The notes under the pieces were generated by a model. It had not been told where the DNA came from and did not search any database. It saw nothing but the letters and a program-made list of their open reading frames with translations. DNA of 50,164 bases from Bacteroidota bacterium (GTDB taxonomy: Bacteria > Bacteroidota > Bacteroidia > UKL13-3), in assembly GCA_027487835.1 (NCBI GenBank), contig JAIYCU010000040.1:1-50164 (forward strand). The letters run 5' to 3'. This document shows, one piece after another, positions 35,198 to 41,944 of this stretch (within the stretch, counting starts at the first letter, position 1; each line of letters starts with the position of its first letter). The position numbers were made by a program, and so were the translations under genes.

Positions 35198-36673
35198 TTA
35201 GTATCCAAGGTTTTGTATTAATAATCCGCCACTTAAATCTATTTGACGTTGTGGAATAGGGTAGAGCTCATGCTTGCCGTCAACAAATGGAATTCCAGCT
35301 GCTCTTAATACTTTGCCTGCACGACCAGTTCTTCTTAAGTCAAATAACCTATCATGTTCAAAGGCCATTTCTACGCGTCTTTCTTTGTAAACAGCTTCTC
35401 TCATTTCGTCCACACCTATCGCTAGCGTTGGGTTCAAACCGGCCCTGTTTCTTAAAGTGTTTAATGAAACCCTTGCTTTGGCAGTATCGCCAAGTTCTGT
35501 GCAAGCCTCTGCATGTATCAGGTACATTTCTCCTAACCTTAGCACGCGTAGGTTTTTATTTGTTTCGTTGTCGTTGCCATTAAAGGTCTCTAAAGTTTTG
35601 CTAATATAGGCTTTATAATTATATCTTGGATTAGGTGCTCCAGGATTTACAGGAAATCCGTCCCATAGTGTTTGCCCTGCAAAAATAATGGTGGCGTCTT
35701 TCCTCACATCTCCAGGTTCGTAGGCATCTACTAATTTTTGAGATGGGGTGTTAAAACCCCAACCTAAACCACCAGCGCCTCTAGGCGCTTGAACTACAAA
35801 ATAGCCAATAAGGCCTTTGTTGGGGTCGGTGCCCTTTCCATTAATCTCCCAAATAGATTCACTGTTAAATTCGCCTGATTCTTTCCAAATATTAGCATAG
35901 TTAGGCGTTAATGAGTAGGTGCTTGAACCAATTAATTGCTCTGAATAATTTTTAGCCATGGCCCAATCTTTTTGATACAAAGCAACCTTTGCCAAAAGCC
36001 CAATACATGCTCCACGAGTAGCTCTGCCTGCATTGTCGGCATCGTAACTGCTTGGTAAAGCTACTAACGCCTCATTTAAATCTTGCTTGATAAATGCATA
36101 AATTTCTTCTGCACTTACACGAATATTGGCTTGAATAATTTCTTCTTGTGTTTGAATAAGCCTATCCGATTTAGGAACTCCTCCAAATGTTCTTACTAAA
36201 TTCCAATAGTAATACGCCCTTAAAAACTTCACTTCACCAATATACCTAGCTTTCTTTTCTGCTGGCAAATTGTTAAATTGAGGCAGGTAAAATAACGCCT
36301 GATTGGCGCGAGCAATTCCTTTAAAATTGGATTCCCAAATATCATTAAATGATAAACTAGAAGAGGTAAAGGTGAATTTATCCAATTGATCTTTATCGGT
36401 TCCTGTATCCCCAGGGTCAGATCCTTTTTCTGCATCATCATCTGCAATGCTGGTAATTCCTATCCAACTAAATGAGTGTTGTTGCCATTCATACAATTCA
36501 TTGTAAACAGCCGTTACCAATTGTTCAGGGGCATCTGGGTTTGCAAAAAAATCTTCTGGCGTTTGATTCCGAACAAGTTCATTTAAAAATGACTTTTTAC
36601 AAGCGCTAATTCCTACCAAACCGATTATTAGCAGGATGGCTGAAAATGAAAATTTACGATTTATACGTTTCAT
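35198..36673 (-). CDS. SusD/RagB-family nutrient-binding lipoprotein
   Basis: The 491-residue product starts MKRINRKFSFSAILLIIGLV and is lipidated at Cys25 (GISAC). An ATG eight codons upstream would overlap susC. TPR-type helices and the family blocks are seen: EDFFANPDAPEQLVTAVYNE, ARANQALFYLPQF, EVKFLRAYYYWNLVRTFGGV (the classic SusD signature), and RVLRLGEMYLIHAEACTELG with RRVEMAFEHDRLFDLRRTG at the end. It caps the SusC barrel and hands oligosaccharides to it. It starts 10 bp after susC. Confidence 0.95.
   Translation of the reverse strand: MKRINRKFSFSAILLIIGLVGISACKKSFLNELVRNQTPEDFFANPDAPEQLVTAVYNELYEWQQHSFSWIGITSIADDDAEKGSDPGDTGTDKDQLDKFTFTSSSLSFNDIWESNFKGIARANQALFYLPQFNNLPAEKKARYIGEVKFLRAYYYWNLVRTFGGVPKSDRLIQTQEEIIQANIRVSAEEIYAFIKQDLNEALVALPSSYDADNAGRATRGACIGLLAKVALYQKDWAMAKNYSEQLIGSSTYSLTPNYANIWKESGEFNSESIWEINGKGTDPNKGLIGYFVVQAPRGAGGLGWGFNTPSQKLVDAYEPGDVRKDATIIFAGQTLWDGFPVNPGAPNPRYNYKAYISKTLETFNGNDNETNKNLRVLRLGEMYLIHAEACTELGDTAKARVSLNTLRNRAGLNPTLAIGVDEMREAVYKERRVEMAFEHDRLFDLRRTGRAGKVLRAAGIPFVDGKHELYPIPQRQIDLSGGLLIQNLGY
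35431..35440. repeat. GGTTTGAACC-family near-palindrome, copy 8
   Basis: The plus strand reads GGTTCAAACC, inside susD, with codons GGT TTG AAC CCA (GLNP). Confidence 0.8.
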
Positions 36674-36683
36674 ATTATTTTTT

Positions 36684-39647
36684 TTAAAATTGAACATTTA
36701 CACCAAACATATAAGTAGCTGAAGTAGGATAGATGTTTTTCTCTATTCCCGACTCATACGGTGCGCCTGGAAGCTCTGGCGAATAGCCGCTAAAACGCAT
36801 CCATGTATACATGTTTTGTGCAGATACATAAGCTCTAAATCTGCCAATTTTCCATCTGTCTGTAAGTTTGCTTGGTAGGGTATATCCTAATGCTAATGTA
36901 TTTAACCTAATATAGGTGCCAGATTCTATGAAGTAATCACTTGGTACTGGCACACCATTATAAGCCCTTGGATTAGTATTAGATGGATTGGCTGATGTCC
37001 ATCTTTCCATGGCAACATCATATTCTATATTGTAATTACCGCCATACCTAACAGTTTTTTTGCCATTAAAAACCACATTACCTGCATTTCCTTGGATAAT
37101 CGCAGCTAAATCCCAGTTTTTGTAATAAAAGTTATGGTTCAATCCAAAATAAAACTTGGGTTGGTAAGAGCCTTTATAAATTCTATCCTTATTGTCTATT
37201 TTACCATCTCCATTTTGGTCAACAATTCTAAAATCTCCAACTTGGGTACCAGTAAGCGTTGCAGCCTTGTCAACCTCTTCTTGGGTTTGATAAACTCCAT
37301 TGGTCTCAAACACCCAAAATACGCCAATTGGCTGTCCATTTACCACTCTGGTGGCGGTGTACCCATTATCTAAACTTCCATAATCCAATGCTTTTCCAGC
37401 ACCTACATCTGTTACCTCATTTTTATTGAAGGTAATATTACCCCTGATGGTGTAATTAATGTCTTTCTTGATACTTTGATTCCAGCCAATGGCAATTTCT
37501 AATCCACTGTTTGAAATGGTAGCTGCATTTGTGGTATAAACATTATCCCTATCTCCGGCTACTCCAGGCAAAGCAACTAGGTACAAGGCGTCTGCTGTTG
37601 TCTTTTTGTATAAGTCAATTTCACCTGTTAAACGATTGTTTAACATTCCAATTTCTAAACCAATATTTGATTGTGTTGTGGTTTCCCACTTTAAATTGGG
37701 ATCAATAATTTGGTCTGGAATTGCACCTGGTGCTAGGTTTGCGCCAAAGGCTGCTGAAAGGCCTGTGCCAAATTGTGTTACAAATTGACCTGGTGAAATA
37801 TTATCATTTCCAATTAAACCCCAACTTGCCCTCAATCTAAGCACATTAATGGTTTCTTGTTTCGACATAAAATTCTCTTTATGAATAGACCATCCAAATC
37901 CTACAGATGGAAAAGTTCCCCAACGATTTTGAGCAGGGAATTTAGAGGCGCCGTCTCTTCTAATTGTTGCGTTTAAATTGTACTTACCATTATAGGTATA
38001 AATAGCCCTTCCAAAATAAGACTCTCTTCTGCCATAAATGCCATCATTGCCACTATTTAAGATTACTGAACTTGGGTCGCCAAAACTAAAATCCCAATAT
38101 TGTCGCTGGGCAGGTATATCTTTTTTAGAACCACTCAACCACCTTCCATCTTGGCGTTCTGCGGTATGGCCCACACTTAAATTAACATCATGCTTACCGT
38201 TGAAACTTTTTGTATAGTTAAAATAATTGTCCCATACCCAACGGTAGCTATTAGAGCGATATAAGTTTAATTGGCTTCTGTCATTTCTTTGAGCAATGGT
38301 TACAAAATAAACCGGTGTGTAATTGCGCGAATGAGTGAAGTTTCCATCTACTCCAAATGAACTCTTAAAGGTAATGTTTTTCCAAATATTGTATTCTCCC
38401 CATACTGTTCCTTGAATACGGTTAGCCCAACTTTGATCATTGGTATAATCCAATTTAGCCAATGGGTTTCCAACATTGCTAGTTTGGGTTGAACCATATG
38501 AACCATCAGGGTTTTTTGCATCATAAATAGGCGCGGCATTATATGCATCTGTAAATAAAGAAAATGGTTTATTATTTCCAAAACTGTATGCATAGCTGAG
38601 GGTTTGACCCACCTTTAATTTTTTATTGATTTGAATATCATTATTGGAGCGAATAGAAATACGCTCAAAATCATTTCCCTTCAATATCCCTTCCTCTTTA
38701 AAATAGCCTAAAGAAAAATAATAACTATTGCTTTCACCACCTCCATTAAAGGATAAGCTATGGCTCTGAATTTGCCCAGTGCGCGTAATGGCATCCATCC
38801 AATCGGTAGAACCTGTAATATCTTCCTTTTTGATGGCTTGGGTTCCTGCTGCCTCATTAGAATAAACGGCAAATAAATTTGGGCCTGCCATTTCAACTTT
38901 ATTCACCAATTGCTTGATCCCATAATAAGCATCATAATTTACTTTCACTTTTCCCTTACCGCCACTTTTGGTTGTTACCAAAATAACTCCATTGGCAGCA
39001 CGCACGCCATAAATGGCCGTAGAAGCAGCATCTTTAAGCACATCAATTGAAACTATATCTGCTGGATTAATATTGCTAATATCATTGGTCAAAATTCCAT
39101 CTACCACATACAATGGATCAACACCACCTAAAATAGACCCGGTTCCTCTAATCCTTACATTTGGTTTACCACCAGGTTCTCCTGAAGCTACAATTTGCAC
39201 ACCAGCCGCTTTTCCTTGTATGGCCTGAGTGGCCGTTAACGTTGGAAGAGAAATGATTTCTTTAGCCTCAATTCGAGAGCTAACACCTGTAAGTTCTTTC
39301 CGCTTTGCAGTACCATAACCAATCACCACAACATCATTTAAATTGGTAACGGATGGCTTAAGTTTAACATCAATTTCAGTTTTATTGGCAATTGAAATTT
39401 CTTGTTTTTCATATCCTATGAAGGTGAAAACGAGAATGGCATTTTCTGTTTTATCAATCTTTAACACAAACTTGCCTTCTGCATTTGTTGCTGTTTCAGT
39501 TTTTGTACCTTTTAAGGTAACCCGCACACCAGGTAAAGCCCCTTGATCAGAGGCATCAGAAACTTTTCCTTTGATTTCTGTGGTTTGTGCAAATAAAGGT
39601 TGAATTACCAGTGCCAAAAAGAATAGCGTGAGTAATTTTGTTTTCAT
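36684..39647 (-). CDS. SusC/RagA-family TonB-linked outer-membrane transporter
   Basis: The 987-residue barrel has a signal peptide (MKTKLLTLFFLALVIQPLFA) and a carboxypeptidase-regulatory-like domain (about 22-100, TEIKGKVSDASDQGALPGVR). The SusC linker NLNDVVVIGYGTAKRKELTG and a plug domain (VDPLYVVDGILTNDISNINP, SIDVLKDAASTAIYGVRAAN) follow, then 22 strands ending YMFGVNVQF. There is no extra N-terminal secretin/FecR-interacting domain, so control is not by an anti-sigma factor of that type. It imports oligosaccharides released from the glucan with TonB energy. It is the first gene of the PUL. Confidence 0.96.
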   Translation of the reverse strand: MKTKLLTLFFLALVIQPLFAQTTEIKGKVSDASDQGALPGVRVTLKGTKTETATNAEGKFVLKIDKTENAILVFTFIGYEKQEISIANKTEIDVKLKPSVTNLNDVVVIGYGTAKRKELTGVSSRIEAKEIISLPTLTATQAIQGKAAGVQIVASGEPGGKPNVRIRGTGSILGGVDPLYVVDGILTNDISNINPADIVSIDVLKDAASTAIYGVRAANGVILVTTKSGGKGKVKVNYDAYYGIKQLVNKVEMAGPNLFAVYSNEAAGTQAIKKEDITGSTDWMDAITRTGQIQSHSLSFNGGGESNSYYFSLGYFKEEGILKGNDFERISIRSNNDIQINKKLKVGQTLSYAYSFGNNKPFSLFTDAYNAAPIYDAKNPDGSYGSTQTSNVGNPLAKLDYTNDQSWANRIQGTVWGEYNIWKNITFKSSFGVDGNFTHSRNYTPVYFVTIAQRNDRSQLNLYRSNSYRWVWDNYFNYTKSFNGKHDVNLSVGHTAERQDGRWLSGSKKDIPAQRQYWDFSFGDPSSVILNSGNDGIYGRRESYFGRAIYTYNGKYNLNATIRRDGASKFPAQNRWGTFPSVGFGWSIHKENFMSKQETINVLRLRASWGLIGNDNISPGQFVTQFGTGLSAAFGANLAPGAIPDQIIDPNLKWETTTQSNIGLEIGMLNNRLTGEIDLYKKTTADALYLVALPGVAGDRDNVYTTNAATISNSGLEIAIGWNQSIKKDINYTIRGNITFNKNEVTDVGAGKALDYGSLDNGYTATRVVNGQPIGVFWVFETNGVYQTQEEVDKAATLTGTQVGDFRIVDQNGDGKIDNKDRIYKGSYQPKFYFGLNHNFYYKNWDLAAIIQGNAGNVVFNGKKTVRYGGNYNIEYDVAMERWTSANPSNTNPRAYNGVPVPSDYFIESGTYIRLNTLALGYTLPSKLTDRWKIGRFRAYVSAQNMYTWMRFSGYSPELPGAPYESGIEKNIYPTSATYMFGVNVQF

Positions 39648-39653
39648 CGAGTA

Positions 39654-39676
39654 GTAATTATTGGATGGGTAATTAC
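39654..39676. promoter_or_regulatory. Inverted repeat just upstream of susC (possible operator)
   Basis: GTAATTA, 9 bp, TAATTAC is a perfect 7-bp dyad, 6 bp before the susC ATG. The 115-bp gap holds no consensus TAnnTTTG, so the PUL may rely on an activator or alternative sigma factor. The dyad could be an operator or a leader hairpin; this is weak evidence. Confidence 0.3.
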
Positions 39677-39731
39677 AACATTTTTGAGGATGAAAAAAAT
39701 GATAAAAAATATTTAAATGATATTTTGAGGG

Positions 39732-39759
39732 AAAAAAAAAGACTCAGCTATGCTGAGTC
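39732..39759 (-). terminator. Rho-independent terminator of tRNA-Val
   Basis: On the minus strand GACTCAGC / GCTGAGTC pair (8 bp, 3-nt loop) and are followed by nine T. It starts 5 bp after the tRNA. Confidence 0.92.
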
Positions 39760-39764
39760 TTTTG

Positions 39765-39839
39765 TGGAGGCTATAGGATTCGAACCTATGACCCTCTGCT
39801 TGTAAGGCAGATGCTCTAAACCAACTGAGCTAAGCCTCC
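39765..39839 (-). tRNA. tRNA-Val (anticodon TAC)
   Basis: On the minus strand the acceptor GGAGGCT pairs with AGCCTCC. The D arm is TAGCTCAGTTGGTTTAGAGC, the anticodon loop is CTTACAA between TCTGC and GCAGA, and the T loop is GGTTCGAATCC. The discriminator is A and CCA is not encoded. The gene is 75 nt. Confidence 0.96.
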
Positions 39840-39863
39840 ATTTATATTCCCTTAAGGGGAGTG

Positions 39864-39893
39864 CAAAGATAAATTTAGGCCTCGTAAATGCAA
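39864..39893 (-). promoter_or_regulatory. Promoter of tRNA-Val
   Basis: On the minus strand TTG (39893-39891), 19 bp, TATCTTTG (39871-39864), then CACTCCCC. Both boxes and the spacing match the tRNA-Lys promoter exactly. Confidence 0.8.
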
Positions 39894-39957
39894 GTCTTTT
39901 TTGAATTTATTTGATAAATTTCCCCTTTTAGTTTTCTAATTATTCAAAATCAAGCGC

Positions 39958-40254
39958 TTAATTTTCTTTTTTTACACTGATATACTGCTTCAAATTTTTA
40001 ACATATGCCTCAAATGCTTTAATTCCTGCCACATTAATTTTACAAGTAGTTAAAGGGAAATTAGATTTAAATGACTTCTCAATTTCAATATAACCTGCTT
40101 CTTTAAGTTTTTGTAATTGCACGCTTAAGTTGCCAGCACTCGCCCCAGTTTTTTCTTTAATGTAGTTGAATTCAGCCTCATTTACTGAAATAAGTATAGA
40201 AATGATAGCTAGCCTAAGCTGAGAATGTAATAGGGGATCTAGGTCCTTATACAT
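39958..40254 (-). CDS. Small winged-helix transcriptional regulator (HTH_34/ArsR-MarR-like)
   Basis: The 98-residue protein begins MYKDLDPLLHSQLRLAIISI and carries one winged helix: helices DELNYIKEKTGASAGNLS-like (visible as NYIKEKTGASAGNLSVQLQK, recognition helix about residues 38-55) followed by the wing GYIEIEKSFKSNFPLTTCKI. It should bind DNA as a dimer. The ATG lies inside the last codons of the membrane-protein gene upstream (8-bp overlap), so the two are one transcription and probably one functional unit. Such pairs are common in Bacteroidota; the target is probably its own operon. Confidence 0.85.
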   Translation of the reverse strand: MYKDLDPLLHSQLRLAIISILISVNEAEFNYIKEKTGASAGNLSVQLQKLKEAGYIEIEKSFKSNFPLTTCKINVAGIKAFEAYVKNLKQYISVKKEN

Positions 40255-40819
40255 TCCTATTAAATTTTAAGTTTAGTAAATGCCCAGGTATCACAAAACC
40301 TAACAATACGCCTGCTGCTAATAATAAAAGTTGGTGCTGGTAAGGGAGCATGAACGCAATTGCTCCTAGAATCCAAACAGCTATAGCCCCAAATTGAAGC
40401 GCTTTAAACCTAATTATGCCACCTGAAACATATAATGCAAACGCATAAATTACCATTAGGGTTGGAAAAAACGAGCGCCAATTGTTTTGTGTCATGGGCA
40501 TGATAAAGCAAACTATAATCAGGCTAATGGTAAAAGCAATCATTAATTGCTTAAACATTTCATCAACATAGGTTTCCACTTCTTGTTTCTTTTTATCTTT
40601 TAAGCCTTTAACTATACTAACAATTCCACCCATTGGCATGGCAATGGCCCAAACCAACGCATGATTATTATTATTGCCCATTAGTAAAAAATAATCAGTT
40701 AAAGCTGATAAAAATACTAAATAACCCCAAAACATATAGTAAAACCCATTGTCTTTAATTTCTCTTTTCGCAGTTAATATCATATTCTCAATAAGAGTAA
40801 GTGCTTCTTTAGTTTCCAT
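40247..40819 (-). CDS. Multi-pass membrane protein paired with the winged-helix regulator
   Basis: The 190-residue product has a cytoplasmic-looking N-terminal helix (METKEALTLIENMILTAKRE) and about six TM segments: YYMFWGYLVFLSALTDYFLL, ALVWAIAMPMGGIVSIV, a charged loop KGLKDKKKQEVETY, then LMIAFTISLIIVCFIMP, FPTLMVIYAFALYVSGG, LQFGAIAVWILGAIAFML and LLLLAAGVLLGFVIPG. I recognise no catalytic motif. The 8-bp overlap with the regulator gene suggests it acts with it, perhaps as a sensor or as the regulated product. Its function is unknown. Confidence 0.7.
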   Translation of the reverse strand: METKEALTLIENMILTAKREIKDNGFYYMFWGYLVFLSALTDYFLLMGNNNNHALVWAIAMPMGGIVSIVKGLKDKKKQEVETYVDEMFKQLMIAFTISLIIVCFIMPMTQNNWRSFFPTLMVIYAFALYVSGGIIRFKALQFGAIAVWILGAIAFMLPYQHQLLLLAAGVLLGFVIPGHLLNLKFNRNV

Positions 40820-41009
40820 CTTGCAAATGATTAATGATTAGTTGATGTATTGAATTTGTAGTTTCATCTGATAATTGAAGAAAATAATTTCCATTGATTA
40901 ATTGGTTCAAACCGAAAACCTTTGAATCTTTTGTTTTTCCGCTCATTACCAAAGAACCTTGGGCGTTATAGATTTTAAAATTCAAATCGTTTTTTAAACC
41001 ATTAATTCA
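40809..41009 (-). pseudogene. Severed T9SS sorting tail of the 41007-41735 gene
   Basis: Directly after the TGA at 41007-41009, the same minus-strand frame stays open for 66 more codons to a TAA at 40809-40811. It reads INGLKNDLNFKIYNAQGSL, VMSGKTKDSKVFGLNQLING, then NYFLQLSDETTNSIHQLIIN. That is the remainder of a T9SS sorting domain whose first part, LKIYPNPVNEMV, is at the end of the upstream protein. One base change, for example TGG to TGA, would explain the break. The end overlaps the membrane-protein gene start by 11 bp. Confidence 0.75.
40904..40913. repeat. GGTTTGAACC-family near-palindrome, copy 9
   Basis: The plus strand reads GGTTCAAACC, in the severed T9SS tail, with codons GGT TTG AAC CAA (GLNQ). 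Confidence 0.8.
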
Positions 41010-41735
41010 AACCATTTCGTTTACGGGATTAGGATAAATTTTTAGTTTTGAAGCATTTTGTTCTTTTAATGCATCTGTGTAAAACAATTGCAATTGGTCA
41101 ATTAAAAACCAACTTCCAGCTACGGGGCTAAATCCATTTTTACTAGAACTAGCAATAAATGACATTGAATCTGGTAACTCATTCTCTATTTGATAAATTA
41201 CAGGTACAATGGCATAAGTATAATTATCAACGGTTGAATCCGTCTCAAAACTTGCAATCCCAATGGTATCTCGTTTGCCATTTTTCCATTTGGTTAATAC
41301 CATTAAAATTACATTGGCATCACCAACTTCTGGTCCAGATTTATAGTAGAAGGAGAAGCCTCCGGGTAAACCTTGAAACGGCACTTTGTTTTTTTCTAGG
41401 TCTGGCATTCCATCTTGACCCAAAATGTTTTGAATTAAAAGTAGGCCTGGTAATGTGTTAAATGGGCCAACTATTGTTTCTAACATTACAGCTTTATTAC
41501 CAACCTTTGCTTCGCTGCTTTCAAAAGTTGTTTCTTCATAACCAAAAGCTTTTAGCTGATTAAGCGTGAACCAGCCTTGTGGCTGCTGAAATGTGATATT
41601 ATTAAAGGTTTTTGATTCCCAATTCTCAAATCCAATATTGGGTAATTGTTGCGCACTAATCTTAAATCCTAACAATAAGCTTATAACTATCATAAGGCTT
41701 TGCGGTTTGGGGAGTTTATTTTTCATTTGTTTCAT
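41007..41735 (-). CDS. Secreted protein with interrupted T9SS sorting domain
   Basis: The 242-residue product has an N-terminal signal peptide (SLMIVISLLLGFKISAQ) and a beta-sandwich-like body beginning LPNIGFENWESKTF, a start seen in PCMD/carbohydrate-binding-like secreted proteins of Bacteroidota. It contains QPQGWFTLNQLKAFG and GSWFLIDQLQLFYTDA. It ends at KLKIYPNPVNEMV, the first strand of a T9SS domain, where a TGA cuts the frame; the rest of that domain continues in frame downstream. Without it, the protein should stay in the periplasm. TGA is a normal stop elsewhere here (the sensor kinase), so recoding is unlikely. An alternative ATG lies three codons in. Confidence 0.75.
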   Translation of the reverse strand: MKQMKNKLPKPQSLMIVISLLLGFKISAQQLPNIGFENWESKTFNNITFQQPQGWFTLNQLKAFGYEETTFESSEAKVGNKAVMLETIVGPFNTLPGLLLIQNILGQDGMPDLEKNKVPFQGLPGGFSFYYKSGPEVGDANVILMVLTKWKNGKRDTIGIASFETDSTVDNYTYAIVPVIYQIENELPDSMSFIASSSKNGFSPVAGSWFLIDQLQLFYTDALKEQNASKLKIYPNPVNEMV

Positions 41736-41745
41736 TATTGTTCAA

Positions 41746-41777
41746 CAAATATATAGAGTAGTTTATATTATAAACAA
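41746..41777 (-). promoter_or_regulatory. Possible promoter of the 41007-41735 gene
   Basis: On the minus strand TATATTTG (41753-41746) fits TAnnTTTG and lies 11 bp before the ATG. The nearest TTG (41777-41775) is 21 bp upstream, 2 bp off the ideal. Confidence 0.35.
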
Positions 41778-41905
41778 CTTTATGTACTTTGATTTGAATT
41801 AAAACATTGATTAACATAATTATATATTTTAGTAGCTACTTTATTTTCTGCCTATTTTTTTAACTATTTAAAAAGTTTTCCGCCATATATTGTGTATTAT
41901 TCTGC

Positions 41906-41934
41906 TTGTATTATCGTTATGTACAAATACCTTG
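41906..41934 (+). promoter_or_regulatory. Possible promoter of the AsmA-like gene
   Basis: TTG (41906-41908), 19 bp, then TACCTTG (one T short of the consensus) place the transcription start close to 41940. That supports translation from one of the ATGs at 41942 or 41945. Confidence 0.35.
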
Positions 41935-41944
41935 CATGGCTATG

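Noticed and set aside
28281-39647. Starch or alpha-glucan PUL
   Set aside because: The Pfam name of PF10091 suggests glucoamylase, but there is no GH13, GH97 or GH31 gene; the GH144/GH3 set fits beta-1,2-glucan better.
41007-41009. UGA recoding as a sense codon
   Set aside because: TGA is the clear stop of the sensor kinase, the first SGNH gene and the Nudix gene, so a code change does not fit.
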